In this document: piece by piece, positions 10,305-26,659 of the stretch
Layout: every line of letters begins with the position of its first letter
Numbering within the stretch: position 1 is the first letter of the stretch
NCBI RefSeq assembly: GCF_040939455.1
Contig: NC_134115.1
Span: 23,710,727 to 23,774,726 of the forward strand
Direction of reading: 5' to 3'
From: Microcebus murinus
Taxonomy: Eukaryota; Chordata; Mammalia; Primates; Cheirogaleidae
Length of the DNA: 64,000 bases
The notes under the pieces: generated by a model
The model's input: only the letters and a program-made list of their open reading frames with translations
What the model was told of the DNA's origin: nothing
Databases searched by the model: none
Made by a program: the position numbers and the translations under genes

Positions 10305-12996
10305 AAAGGGGAGAAGCAAGCCGGCCACGTGCTGGCCCCTCCTGCCATGAGCTCTATGGTGACGGCGATCAGTTGACACAACCGTGATGAGTCACGTCTG
10401 AGCCTCCGTATGGGACATGCCTTCCGAGCCTCTCTCTGCACATGACCAAGGCATCCCTGGTGTACGATGGTTGGGTTCTCCTAGGTATCGACCTCTGCAC
10501 TGGGCACTTTGCATCTCCATCCTCAAGTTCCTCGGGAAGACACTTGGACGAGTCAGCCGGGAATGCTGTTCCTTTATACCTCATTGCTTTAGCTGGTCGC
10601 TTGGAACCCTCGCAGCCCATGCTGCACGCTGAAGCGTCAGGGGGATGAGTTTAATTTATTTTCTCACTGCATGTGCAGACAGCGCCCCTCCACTGCTATT
10701 CATCACCTCACCCCCAGACTGTATTTATGTCTATATGTGTACAAAAAAAAATTATGTGACTTCCCCCTCTCTCCTCTGCACAGCATAGGACTTTGAATAG
10801 CAACAATAGGGAAAACAATGGAACGAGGGTGTCTTTGCACAGATTGGAGCACACTCCCGCACAAGCTAACACATAAAAAGTTAGTATGCTGGTGAAATCT
10901 AGAGGGGTTTGAGGTATTGTCAGTGAATCATACGATGCCTGAGCATTTCAGGTTTTCCCTGAAAGAAAGGAAAAGGGAAATCTAAAACAAATGCCCTTGC
11001 ATCTTTTCCTTTTTCTTTTTTTAATAAGAGAACAAAGCTATGAAAAACTGGAAATTCTTAAGAGAGAGTTTCCCTTCCCTTAAGCTCAGGGATATTATCG
11101 GTTAGAGTTGACTAAGTCAACCTTTAAAACACCACTTCCTTTTCCACAGTTGCATATATAATATTGCGGGTTAAATTACCCTATGTCAGGAAGATATGAT
11201 TGCAGACTGAAAACAGGCTTCCCAGGTGTTTGCTTCCTTCCAGGTGCGGAGTTCCCATGCCTTAAAGAGCGCTGTGTATATTTTAAAGTACTGCCTGAGA
11301 ACATGTTGCCAGTTTCCCATGAAGATCTCCCGGAAGCTACACTGAGTAGCATGTTTGGGGGATCAGTCGTCCCTCTGGCATGCTGTGTGGGGGGGTTGCC
11401 CTACCTCTGAGCAAGCATGAACTTTTCACACAAGGAGAGGTGGAGGGCTGGGAACCCTCTCCCCTCTCCTCCTGTATCTGTCTCACTCTCTCTCTCATTT
11501 TTTTTTCTTTATTATAAGGTGCTCCAATCTACCAGCAGCAAACCTCCTAGGCTTGAAAATTTTCAACTGAACCGTTATCTTTGGTCCTTATGTTGGCTGA
11601 ATTGCTGCTAAACCTGCTCTTATAATCTACACTCCTGCGTTCTTCGCTTATGCTTTGGAGGAAATGTTGCTTAGGGCGATGGAAAACCAAAAATTTAGTT
11701 TGCCAATGATTGTGTCTGATTCTTGTAAGTTTGAGTTACCCAAGGGCTAATTTTTTGATTGGCAATGAGGATAAAATTGTTAATACTTTTGGGGGACTTA
11801 ACAACTTTATCCTTTTCGGTGAATCAGTAAAGAATCACTTGGTACTCATCTCAGTGCTGCGTTCAACTATGGGAAGAGGCAGAGTTTGCCTATCCAAGGG
11901 TTGAACTAAAGGCATCAGTTCATTGGTCAATTATTTGTTACCTGCAATGGAACTTGAAAGCAAATACATTTTGATTTCAAATTTCTGTGGTGTGCTGTTT
12001 TGTTTTGTTTTAAGAAAAATCAACAGAGTAGTATTTTTAAAAGGCAAATTGCTGGGCAAAGGTCACTGTGGGATTGCTGGCATGCATAAAGTGATGTGAT
12101 ATTCTTGGCTTTAAGTGATTGTGACCACAAAAGGGTGGAGTATTCTTTTATTCAGTCAATTTTATTCAATAGATATTTATTAAGTGCCTTCTCCATACTT
12201 GATTAGTGATGAGGATGCAGTGGTGAACGTAGCATTTCTTTGCCCTCAAAAAGCTCTGTCTCATGTTTCTTTTTGCTTATTTTTTGTTCCACGTTTGGAT
12301 TTCTAGTTAATGCTAAAAACAGAAAAATTTGACTTATGGCCAGATGTCGAATCCAGAGATGTGACCCATACCCTATCTGTCAGTGGGCAGTACTGGGATA
12401 AGAGAATTAGGGCAAAGGAGAAGACATAGCTAGGGCTGTGGTTTTAGGAACCTCTGAAGGAAAACAGATTCCATAATCCTCATCTGAACACAAAGCCTGG
12501 ATCACAGATGGGATCTGCCTCTGGGAACCAGAGAAGTAGCCAGGTTCCAGAGCCCTCTTCTGCAAGCATCCAGGGCATTGGAGTTTCTTTCCAAGAGGCT
12601 ATATAGGGCCCTGGAGGGACTTCTGTCCTATGCTGTCTTACAGCTTCTTATAGCTCTGGGGAATGGAATTAAATATAGTTTCTTGAGTGTTTCTTACCCT
12701 GTTATTATTTTCTGTGGATTTTCAAAACAAGTACTAGGGGATGGCTAAGAATCCCTAACAATCAATCATTGAGTCAAGGCTTTGAAAAAAAAAACCGTTT
12801 TTTTGGTGGTGGTTGTTTGTTACTGTTGTTTTAGATGAGACTGATGGTTCTGGTTCTACAAGTCATGGCACAGATGCGCTTGTTATGTCTTCTTGTCCTT
12901 CTCAACTGGTCACCAACATCTAGCACAAATCAAGGCACCCAATATGCTTTTGATAATATTTGTTGAAAGAAATAATAAAACTTTCAAATGCTAGTG
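10305..12996 (+). other. TRPM6: TRPM6 3' UTR (end estimated)
   Basis: Unspliced-looking, largely repeat-free sequence after the TRPM6 stop. A stretch around 12150-12250 resembles an old L2/MIR-class repeat (attcaatagatatttattaag...ggatgcagtggtgaac). The first AATAAA on this strand after the stop is at 12974, with a second at 13014 and a weaker ATTAAA at 12668. The 3' limit is therefore inferred, not seen. Confidence 0.6.
12974..12979 (+). promoter_or_regulatory. TRPM6: Candidate TRPM6 poly(A) signal AATAAA
   Basis: Canonical hexamer about 2.7 kb after the stop, with another at 13014-13019. ATTAAA at 12668-12673 is an alternative. The choice needs transcript ends. Confidence 0.45.
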
Positions 12997-16685
<3,689 letters not shown>

Positions 16686-16784
16686 TCCTCTTTCCCTCCT
16701 TCCTTCCTTCCTTCCTTCCTTCCTTCCTTCCTTCCTTCCTTCCTTCCTTCCTTCCTTCCTTCCTTCCTTCCTTCCTTCCTTCCT
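16686..16784 (+). repeat. (TTCC)n microsatellite
   Basis: More than 20 near-perfect copies of ttcc inside a wider pyrimidine-rich tract (16665-16860). Low-complexity Leu/Pro/Ser frames here are translation of the repeat. Confidence 0.97.
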
Positions 16785-17484
16785 CATTCCCCTGTCTTTC
16801 TTCCCTTGCCTTCCCTTCCCTTCCCTCTTTCCTTCCTTTATTCCTTTTTCTGATTCCCTCTTTCTGTTATATCTTGTTACACTACACGGGCTGCAAATGT
16901 GGACTGAGAAATATCATTAATTTTACAAGTGAGATACTAACTTTCTAGAAATGTAGAATTAGAAAATGTGAGAGCTAAAAGGATAGATACAGACAATGAG
17001 ATCGACAGAAATTGTATTTCACCCAAAGTTAATATATTTACTATTAGGAGGGACTAGAACTCAGGCTTCCTAAATCACCATTATTTAGCCTGAGGATGGC
17101 TACATTTTTATATTAAAATCAAATTATGTTTTCTTGTTGTATTAAAATCCTTCTCTACTTTCCTGAAAAATATTCAGAATATTTACGTATCTAAATTTTT
17201 TAACTTGTAAATCTTTATAAGACTGTCACTAAGATGGGCCAAGTGAGATTTTAATTGTCTGTGTTTTTCAATGAAAATAATCCATTAGGTAAGTGACTTT
17301 AAAACTCTAGTTGCAAAATGATATTGTAAATTAATGATTTTTACCAATTCTCTTTGCTTATTTGTATGTCTGTCTTCTATCTCCTCCCACTGCCACCGTA
17401 TGTGTGTTTAATAATTAGAAAATAGTTACTTGGGTGACGATAAAAAAAACTCTTTGGCCTGTAGCATCTTGAGTTTTCCTAGAA

Positions 17485-17620
17485 GAGGCTGTGTGGGATG
17501 GTAGAAAATTCTCTAGGCCTTGGAGCCAGATGGACTTGGGTTTGAACTGAAGCTCTGCCACTGAATAGTTTGTGGCCTTGGGCAACTTGAACCTCAATCT
17601 GTCATCTGAATGTGGCAGGA
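17485..17620 (+). mobile_element. MIR SINE
   Basis: ccttggagccagatggacttgggtttgaa, ctctgccactgaatagtttgtggccttgggcaac: core MIR phrases in sense. The sequence is quoted in pieces; the 3' part decays after 17620. Confidence 0.75.
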
Positions 17621-18489
17621 TAATCTGTGAATATACTGATTTTTGTTTCTTTCTGCTGTTCTCCATCCCAAGAAGGTAAGTGGTTGCTTGTGCCTCAGAA
17701 CATTAACCGCATATGCCATTAGTTGCAAGGCCCCAGTATGACAACCTCCCTTCAAAACTTCTAGAAATGGATGAGAGCTATAACTTGGAGTTGCTGAGGC
17801 AAAGGGTGCCTACCCCAGAAAAGAGAATAGAGATTCATTCATAGAAAGAGGGAAGATGATGATGTTTTTTAAGAAGAGGTGTAGGGCTAATTCATAGTTA
17901 TCAGGAGGACTGACAGGAGCTATGGCCTAAGAAGTCCATGCTAGTCATAAAACAAATGGAGCCACCTGCCTGCGAATCGACCAACTGGGCCTGAGCTGTG
18001 GGGCCTGGTGACCTAAAGGTTAGAAGCCCTCCTTTGCTTTCTAGGTCCCTGTAAACTACCCTTGTTCTCAGATGTTTTAGAATCCTCAAATTTGACTGAT
18101 ATTGACTCTAATCATGGTAGAGAGCTGACCTCTGTCTCTACTTACAAGGATAAGATAATGAGCCATTTCTTACACCTGAGTGCTGTAGAGCAAATTCATC
18201 TCTGTTACCTAGTGTCTACCAAGCAGGGTGATTCTGAGAACTAAAGATAAATGTACATAGAGCACTTGGTACAGTGTCTGGCACACAATAGGCATGATGG
18301 GAAATTGTGAATAATTTCATATTATGAATGATTTCATATTCAAATTATAAATAATTAAGGCATTTTGTTTCATCACCAAAATGATCTCCGAACCAAGACT
18401 GGTGGAGCTGGGTGTGCTTCTCTTTCCAAATGAAAGACAAAATAATTCATGACGTAGAGCCTAGAATGCCAGAACTGAAAGGGTTCTAT

Positions 18490-18895
18490 ATTAGAGTAGG
18501 CTAGGCCACAACAATAAACAGGCACAAAAACATGATGATTTAACACAGGAGACATTTATTTCATACTTACTTAAAATTCTAGGATAGTCTGTGGCAAGTG
18601 GTTGGGTTCTCTGTGCCACATGGTCTTTTTCTGGACCCAGGCTGACAGGTTCTCCCATCTCTGAGAGAAGGATCCCAAGGTAGCATGGGGGGCTGCCCAG
18701 CCCAGTCACCAGAAGGGGAAGAGAATGTGTAGGAGCACACATGGGAGATTTTATGGGCCCACCCCAGAGTGGCACAAATCCTTTGTTCACAGACCATTGG
18801 CCAGCACTCAATCACAAGGCCATGCCTACCTGCAAAAGAGACCAGGAGATTCAGTCTAGCAGTATGTCCAAGAAAAAGGAAAAAAAAAAAAAGAT
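18490..18895 (-). mobile_element. Unidentified old interspersed repeat, A-tailed on + strand end
   Basis: Contains phrases I associate with a common mammalian repeat (gacatttatttcatac; ggttctcccatctctgaga; gggagattttatgggcc; accattggccagcactcaatcaca) and ends near an A-rich run at 18878-18892. I cannot name the family or settle the orientation. Confidence 0.4.
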
Positions 18896-20079
18896 TTTAA
18901 TGAACAGTTAGCAATCTCTGTAAAATTAGGCAATTCTGGTCCAATGCTTCACTTGATTGTGTGTGGCTCTGGAAGGTGGAGTGTTCTTTGCTATGGCTTT
19001 CAAGACTGGGTTTCCTCTTTCTACAGAAATGCCCAATCCAAAGTTCTCCTTATTTAGGACGTGGCACCCTTTTGACTAACTCTACATATCTTCCTGCACC
19101 AGGCATCTTCAAAATCCCATCAGATATATATCCCCTTTTGTTTTCCTGTAATGCATTTATAATTGCAAAATCCGCTGGACACAAGGAGTAAAATCTGATT
19201 GGAAGGAGCGTTTGCTTCTTTGAGCACCCTGAGTTTGCTGACAGCTATGAAATACATCCACTGTAACTCTCCTCTCACTGCTTGACCCCACCCATTCCCT
19301 GGCCTCCCCATTCCTCTAAGCAGCATCATGTGAAATCAAATGTTTCTTGCCCTCCTTTCTAAATTGCATGCAACCAGCTAGCAGGCAAATAAACAGTGAG
19401 GTAAGAGCCAAATTTACATAAGGAGCCTATTAATATACCATACAAATGAGGGGCCTGTGGAGAATGTTAATTCATTTCCTACACTGAATGGCCATGATCA
19501 CTGTAAATTTTCACCACGGCAAGACCTAAGATGGAAGTGGAAAGGTTGGAGATACATAAGAAATAGGAATTAACTAAATTTTATGAAGAGAGTTAATTAT
19601 CATGTACCCTTTCCACAAAGTAGAACACCTTACAAGGTGCTCCAACTTTAAAACTTGGGTTCATAACCTTGAAAATGATTTTTAGGAGTCATCTTGGATC
19701 ATTTCTTGAAAGGCAATGGATGGGGAATTGAAATCTCTTAATGAAATGTTTTAATTTATCAAATTTTAAAATTGGAGACATTTCTAGAGTACTATTATAG
19801 AAATTTAAGATCTACCTTTCTTAAACCCCCAAGAACCATGGCTGACAGAGCATAGGTAGACAGAGCATGTGAGGTTTTTGTAACTCCCCAATGGCTGCTT
19901 GATTGCTTTATTGTTTCAGTTATTGATTTAACTAAGATTAATTTCATTCCTAGCATTTGCCAGGCATTGTGCCCAGATTAGTAAAGTGGGCACTCACAGG
20001 TCCATGAGAAGATAGACATGTAAAACAACCTCCTTGAACGCAGTACTACAATTGAGGCATTAGAAAAATGCTATCCGAA

Positions 20080-20402
20080 GACCAGGTATGGTGGCTCGCA
20101 TCTGTAATCCTAGTACTCTGGGAGGCTGAGGCGGGAGGATAGCTTGAGGTCAGGAGTTCAAGACCGACCAGTCTGAGCAAGAGCGAGACCCCCATCTCTA
20201 CTAAAAATAGAAAACACTAGCTGGGCAACTAAAAATAGAAACAAAAAATTAACCAGGTATGATAGTATGCTCCTGTAGTCCCAGCTACTTGGGAGGCTAA
20301 GGCAGGAGGATCACTGAGTCCAGGAGTTTGAGGTTGCTGTGAGCTAGCCTGGGCAACAAAAAGAGACTCTGTCTCTAAAAAGAAAAAAAAGAAAAAGAAA
20401 AA
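20080..20402 (+). mobile_element. Alu SINE, sense, lemur-like
   Basis: gaccaggtatggtggctcgc to gactctgtctctaaaaag with A-rich tail. Imperfect duplication aaaaatgctatccga / aaaaattctattgga. The linker contains a local duplication of 'aactaaaaatagaaa'. Confidence 0.92.
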
Positions 20403-21521
20403 GAAAAATTCTATTGGAGTCAAGCAAAGAAGGGTCTCCCTCTCTAGAGAGAGAAGGAAAGGGAAAACTTCACAGAGAATGATGAGCAGTTTACTTGGTA
20501 GAGGGAACAGCAGCTGGGAGAGATGTTTAGGGAATGGTGAGTAGTTGTGTAGCTAGTTAGTGGGCACATAATGGGACAAGGTAGGAGGAAGTAAGAGGTG
20601 AATCTGGAAAGAATGTTTGGGTAAATCTGTGAAAAGCCTTTTCATGTAATCATCAGAAGTTGAGTTTTATCATGCAGGTTAGGGAAGTTAGAAAATGTTT
20701 TAAACAAAATCGATTCTGGGTCAATTAACTAATTAATTAATTCTGTAAACATTTATGAACCATCCACTGAATGCAAACTACCTTCCCTTAGAAGTGTCAC
20801 AGTGAATAAGACGTAGACTCTGCCCATAGGAACTTATAGTTGATGAATGGTTACAACCAGTAGAGATGTTTCTAAGGGTTTTCTAGGAAGGGCTTTAATT
20901 GAGCCTATCATCAACGCCTTCCAAATTCACTTCATGTTGCCATTCACATCATCATTATCTTTGATGTGGCTGATGGAAGTTTTCTCAGATCCTTGTCAAG
21001 TGTGTTTTTGGAAAACACTGCTATCTTACTGATCTATAATGTAAACCCTATATGAAAACAATGTATTTAATATGCAAGCAAGTAAAGAGACCCCTAGCCC
21101 ACCCTTTTGATCTGATTGTCCCCTCCCCACATCTGTCCTGTATAGGAAATATGGTGTAGCCAACATTACAGGTTTACTGTACTCTGAGACAAGGCGTTCT
21201 ACTTCGTCTGTACTAAGAGATGCACAGCCCAAAGTAATTGTTATAATTGCAAGTGATAAGTCAGAGAGAGAGACAAGGTACATGTAGAAACTCTCCTGTT
21301 GGCACTGGGTGTGTGCGGCAGGTATGCAGTGGGGGGAGGCTTCTTGGAGAAGATATTGGGGAAGAGGAGGGGAGAGGGCATTTCAAGCAGAGGGCATGCC
21401 AGGGAATAAGGCCTGGTTTGCTCTGATTGGAGCATCAAGTGTTTTGGAATGACTGCTCTGTTTGCTCTGTGGAGGAGAGATGAAAGTGGGAGAATAATTT
21501 GGTCATCTTGATGAATAAAAG
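20403..21521. other. Intergenic with old repeat remnants
   Basis: Diverged remnants near 20430-20690, 20735-20850 and 21330-21450 (aacatttatgaaccatccactga; gggcatttcaagcagaggg) look like ancient L2-class or similar repeats. No coding evidence. The 85-codon minus frame at 21026-21283 has no recognisable content. Confidence 0.45.
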
Positions 21522-21529
21522 GTTTTGAG

Positions 21530-21752
21530 CAGGGGTCCTCAAACTATGGCCCGCGGGCCACATGCGGCCTGCCGAGGACATTTATCCGGCCAGCCGGGTG
21601 TTTTTGCTGCCGCTGCCTGTCCTGCTTAGCAGCCAACTCATCCGGGGCCCACAGTGCGCATGTGTGGAATGTGCGCCGCACTCTCCAATGGCCCTCCCAC
21701 GGTCTGAGGGACAGTGAACTGGCCCCCTGTTTAAAAAGTTTGAGGACCTCTG
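21530..21752. mobile_element. Young-looking hAT MITE with perfect 8-bp TSD
   Basis: 223-bp non-autonomous hAT DNA transposon. The terminal inverted repeats are caggggtcctcaaact at the left and, read inward from the right, cagaggtcctcaaact: 15 of 16 match. It is flanked by identical 8-bp copies gttttgag (21522-21529 and 21753-21760), the hAT signature. The body is rich in preserved CpG (ggcccgcgggcc, tgcgccgcac), which argues for recent insertion compared with the MER5 copies nearby. It carries no reading frame for a transposase, so it was moved in trans. Confidence 0.95.
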
Positions 21753-21760
21753 GTTTTGAG

Positions 21761-22163
21761 GATAGTGTTCAGGCTCATTTGACCAGCACCTATTGTTTGA
21801 TAACTATCCAGTGAATTCAGATGAGATGTGCGGGGAAGGGAAGCCCATTTATTGACTCAGTAAGCTGTCCCATAAATTAATGCTCATGCTCCAAGAAATC
21901 TCATGAAACAATGAAAGGCGTGGCCCCAGTATAACTGCCAAACATTTCTCTGCCATAGTCTACGTTTCAAGGTTGTTAGCATCTTTTTCATGACCTGCGT
22001 GTCCTATTGTAGAAATTGAGTGTTGCATATTTGACCATGTTTGATTTCTCTTGGACTGAAAGGACCACCTGGATTAGTAATAGATGGATTTTTGGTGGGC
22101 CATAGAATCTGAACCTGGGTACTCAGGAGAAGCATGCTGAGAAAAACACATAAAAAAAGACTA
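21761..22163. other. Intergenic, nothing identified
   Basis: Unique-looking sequence between the hAT element and the next Alu. Confidence 0.5.
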
Positions 22164-22442
22164 GCTGCTTGGTGTAGTGGCTCATGCCTGTAATCCCAGT
22201 GAATTGGGAGGCTAGGGCAGAAGATCACTTGAGCCCAGGAGTTTGAGATCAGCCTGGGCAGTATGGCAAGACACTGCTTCTAAAAGAAAATGAAAAGAAA
22301 AAAATTAGCCAGGTATGGTAGTGCACACCTGTACTCCCAGCTACTAAGTAGGCTGAGGCGGGAGGACTATTTGAGCCCAGGAGTTTGAGGTTACAGTGAG
22401 CTATGATCTATCCACTGCACTGGGTGACAGAGCAAGTCTCTT

Positions 22443-22478
<36 letters not shown>

Positions 22479-22482
22479 GAAA
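22164..22482 (+). mobile_element. Alu SINE, sense, diverged
   Basis: gctgcttggtgtagtggctca through actgcactgggtgacagagc, with A and (AAAAG)n tail. The right arm lacks the usual 'ccagcctg' segment. Approximate duplication aaagact on both sides. Confidence 0.9.
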
Positions 22483-24434
22483 GACTGTAGGAGTGCATGA
22501 TTTCAAAAGATGGAAAACGGTCTTTCTCCTATTTAATTTTTAGGGGAAACAAAGACAGCTGAAGGCTAAACGTTCTTGCAGGGAAGTGGTATTTCCTGGG
22601 GTCTCTGACTCTTGACCCTGACCCTATCCAAAGCAATTCCTAAATGAGGAGTACATTTTTAAATTGTGCATCTCTGACTGATGTACTTTTGAGTTCCGAG
22701 AAAAAATCTTTTATGAAGCTTTGGAGAGTTAGCGAAAAACCGTGCTGTTCTCTGGGTTAGGGAAGATTCTATTGCCCAGGGCTCCCCTTGCGGCCACTTG
22801 CCTACCTGGGAGGGATGCGTTGGCACTTTTTGGAGGGAGGAAGGCCATATAAGGTCAGGCAGTACCAGCAAGTCCGTGCCCTGTCTGCTGACACAGAAAG
22901 CTTCTGTGCCTTCTCATCTTATTTTTGGCCTCACTCAGGTATAGTAACCTCCCGCTGGTCCAGCTGCGATCAAGACACTCACCCCAGCCTCCGTCCTGAG
23001 CCTCCCAGCCCCAGCTAGGATTTGAACTCGTGGTCCCGAGAGCAGTGTGGATTAGTGCTCAAGGGCTCCCACGCTGACTCCATCAAAGCTTTCCAGCGTA
23101 CATCTCCATTATGTGAACAGCTCTGTTAACCAAACCTATTATCTTTCCCCCTTGGTTTTCAACTTGAGAAAGGGAAAGCAACTTCTTTAATGGCCCACAG
23201 ATTGATGATTAACATTTTACATGTCCCTGCTGCTAAGTAAAAGAACTGCTTTGTGGACAGTGAAAATGCCTGGGAGAAGGAAGCGGGAGTCAACTTGGTT
23301 TATTAAGTTGTGCTGCTTCATTAATCACAATCTTTTTTTATGGCAGTGCTTAAAGGCCCATCCATTGTGCTTCTCGGGAATGGGGTAGATCAAAACCTAG
23401 TGCTTTTAGTGCACCTTTGACATCTGGCATAGCAGCCGGCTATCTGCGATATTGCTCTCGAGCAGTATGGGGAGCTGCATTTACTGTGACCATGCTGGCC
23501 CCTCTGATTTAAGCTACTGCAGAGGGCAATGAATTACCTTAAAGGAGCTCCACTGCAGAACTCCAAGTTTTATGCCGGACCCCTGCCAGCTTCCCTACTT
23601 TATGAGTATGAACAATCAGACAATTGAACTGATTTGACTTTGCCGCTCCTGGAGTTTCATTGCTGCGAACCTGGGGATGTAATGATGGCAATGCCATGCT
23701 AAGTGCTGCTCTGACTAGCAGCGGTGCCTGCTGCCCGTTCAAGTAGGGCACCCATTCTTGTTAGCTGAAAACTGCTCTGATTTGCAGCAAGGGGGAAAAG
23801 AGATCCCATGCAATCAGATTAACTCAACTCTGAATGTTATTTTCATTTAACACTGTGGAACCAGGCAGTGTCCCAATTTTTTTTTTTTTCCTAATGGTAA
23901 ACTCATTAAAAGGCAGGGTTCTTTCACAAGGAGTCTTATAGCACTGATGTGGAAGGCACCTGCCAAGTCCTGAAACAGATTGTAGACACACACACTCAAA
24001 GAAACTTACATACATAATACATATATATACCTACTCCACAGACAGGCTCAGGCTGTCTTATGCAAAGAATAAGCACCATAAATATTTATTGAATTGATTA
24101 ATTAATCCAAGAAGATAAAACAATTCTTCAAGGGACAAAAATTGCATTGTCTTTTGGAACAATAAGTGCTAGAAGACAATAAAATGCTATTTACCAGCTT
24201 TCTGGGAAAAATTAAAATTTATTATCCAAGAATCCTGTACTCCACCAATTTCTTGTGCTTATGTGAAAATGTGGGAAAAAAAGCCCCACCTAATATTCAA
24301 ATATGTAAGATTGCAAAAGAATAGTAACTACATGGCTTTCTTGGATAAAGAAAAAGACCCTTTCCAAAGACATTTATCAGAATACTGAAAGATGAGTCAA
24401 ACACAAAGAAAGAGAAAATAATAATAATAATTAA
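22483..24434. other. Intergenic unique block, possible conserved non-coding DNA
   Basis: Nearly 2 kb almost free of repeats apart from a MIR-like tail near 23020 (aggatttgaactcgtggtc). Positions 23200-23800 contain homeobox-like cores (gattgatgattaa, tcattaatcacaatc). No splice-flanked frame or known protein segment is visible. Confidence 0.4.
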
Positions 24435-24668
24435 TAGTGCTTGCTATGTGCAAGGCACTCTTCTGGGTGCATATATTAATTCATTTAATTCTTTTTGTGC
24501 AAACCAATGATGTAGTTACTATTATTATTTCTCATTTCCAATGAGGAAGCTGAAGCCTAGAGAAATTCACTTTCCTGCTCCAAATCACCCATCTAATAAG
24601 AGATAGTGCCAGGGTTTGAACCCCTGCATTTGGACTCCAAATTTCACACGCTAAGCCTTTATGCTGTA
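24435..24668 (+). mobile_element. MIR SINE (MIRb-like orientation)
   Basis: gtgcttgctatgtgcaaggc, ttaattcatttaattcttt, atgaggaagctgaagccta and gggtttgaacccctgc occur in MIR order. Confidence 0.8.
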
Positions 24669-24670
24669 CT

Positions 24671-25350
24671 GCTTTTTTTTTTTTTTTTTTTGAGACAGAG
24701 TCTCTGTTGCCCAGGCTTGAGTGCCGTGGCGTCAGCCTAGCTCACAGCAACTTCAAACTCCTAGGCTCAAGCAATCCTCCTGCCTCAGCCTCCCAAGTAG
24801 CTGGGACTATAGGCATGTGCCACCGTGGCCAGCTAATTTTTTCTATATATGTTTTTAGTTTGCCAATTAATTTCTTTCTTTTTTTTTTTTTTTGAGACAG
24901 AGTCTCACTTTGTTGCCCAGGCTAGAGTGAGTGCCGTGGTGTCAGCCTAGCTCACAGCAACCTCAATCTCCGGGGCTCAGCGATCCTTCTGCCTCAGCCT
25001 CCCGAGTAGCTGGGACTACAGGCATGCGCCACCATGCCCGGCTAATTTTTTTGTATATATATTTTTAGTTGGTCAATTAATTTCTTTCTATTTTTGGTAG
25101 AGACCGGGTTTCGCTCAGGCTGGTTTCGAACACCTGACCTTGAGCAATCCGCCCGCCTCGGCCTCCCAAAGTGCTAGGATTACAGGCGTGAGCCACTGCG
25201 CCCGGCCTGCCAATTAATTTCTTTCTTTTTTTAGTAGAGACGAGGTCTTGCTCTTGCTCAGGCTGTTTCCGAACTCCTGACCTTGAGCGATCCACCCACC
25301 TTGGCCTCCCAGAGTGCTAGGATTACAGCTGTGAGCCACCGTGCCCAGCC
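24671..25350 (-). mobile_element. Antisense Alu interrupted by a younger Alu (composite)
   Basis: Outer Alu: left piece 24671-24880 (poly-T, gagacagagtctctgttgc...) and right piece 25208-25350 (linker, agtagagacgaggtcttg... gtgagccaccgtgcccagcc). The break falls in the inter-arm linker, where the second Alu (24881-25207) inserted. Confidence 0.93.
24881..25207 (-). mobile_element. Younger lemur Alu nested in an older Alu
   Basis: Complete antisense Alu from its poly-T to gagccactgcgcccggcc. Target duplication tgccaattaatttctttctt (24861-24880 and 25208-25227) is part of the host Alu linker, so the order of insertion is certain. It retains more CpG than its host. Confidence 0.95.
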
Positions 25351-26205
<855 letters not shown>

Positions 26206-26208
26206 GGA

Positions 26209-26280
<72 letters not shown>

Positions 26281-26281
26281 G
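26206..26281 (+). repeat. (GAAA)n microsatellite grown from an Alu tail
   Basis: About 19 gaaa units lying between the Alu poly(A) and the 3' target duplication, so the array expanded from the Alu tail. Confidence 0.97.
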
Positions 26282-26659
26282 TAGAAATTAGTCAACGTAA
26301 CAATTGTTTATATCGTAATGTAATAAATTAATGAGTTTAAATGTAATAAAATGTAATAAGCTTAAATTCCCCCATGGAAAATCATCACAAACTTTTATAA
26401 ACTATCCCATCAAATACTAAATAAATAAGTCTCTCATATGCACAGCATCCCTGGGCACAAGATCTCACATCCCTTTGGAAAGGGGCATAGATAATTGAAA
26501 AAGGAAATATGGGGTGAAGGCCCTAAGACATATTTATTGTGCTGACTCTATGTGCAAGACACATTTGTAGGCTCCAGGTACATAGCAGTGAACCCAATGT
26601 TGTGAAGGTAACAGCTTAATTGTAGTGGTGATGGTAGTAGGGGGAAGACAATAGATCAG
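26282..26659. other. Intergenic, L2/MIR-class remnant
   Basis: Around 26525-26640 (atatttattgtgctgactctatgtgc...acatagcagtgaaccc) is an old SINE/LINE remnant. The rest is unassigned. Confidence 0.45.

Larger units (their letters stand above)
16861..20079. other. Intergenic with old repeats
   Basis: MIR at about 17485-17620, a MIR tail at about 18200-18300 (agagcacttggtacagtgtctggcacacaatagg), an unidentified repeat-like block at 18490-18895, and an L2/MIR-class remnant near 19920-20050. The rest is unassigned. No gene. Confidence 0.5.

Noticed and set aside
10369..10648. Overlapping frames on both strands just after the TRPM6 stop
   Set aside because: This is 3' UTR; the TRPM6 frame ends at 10304, and these frames show no family signature.
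26206..26281. Regularly spaced short repeats that might suggest a CRISPR array
   Set aside because: Pure tetranucleotide microsatellite in a primate genome, with no spacers.
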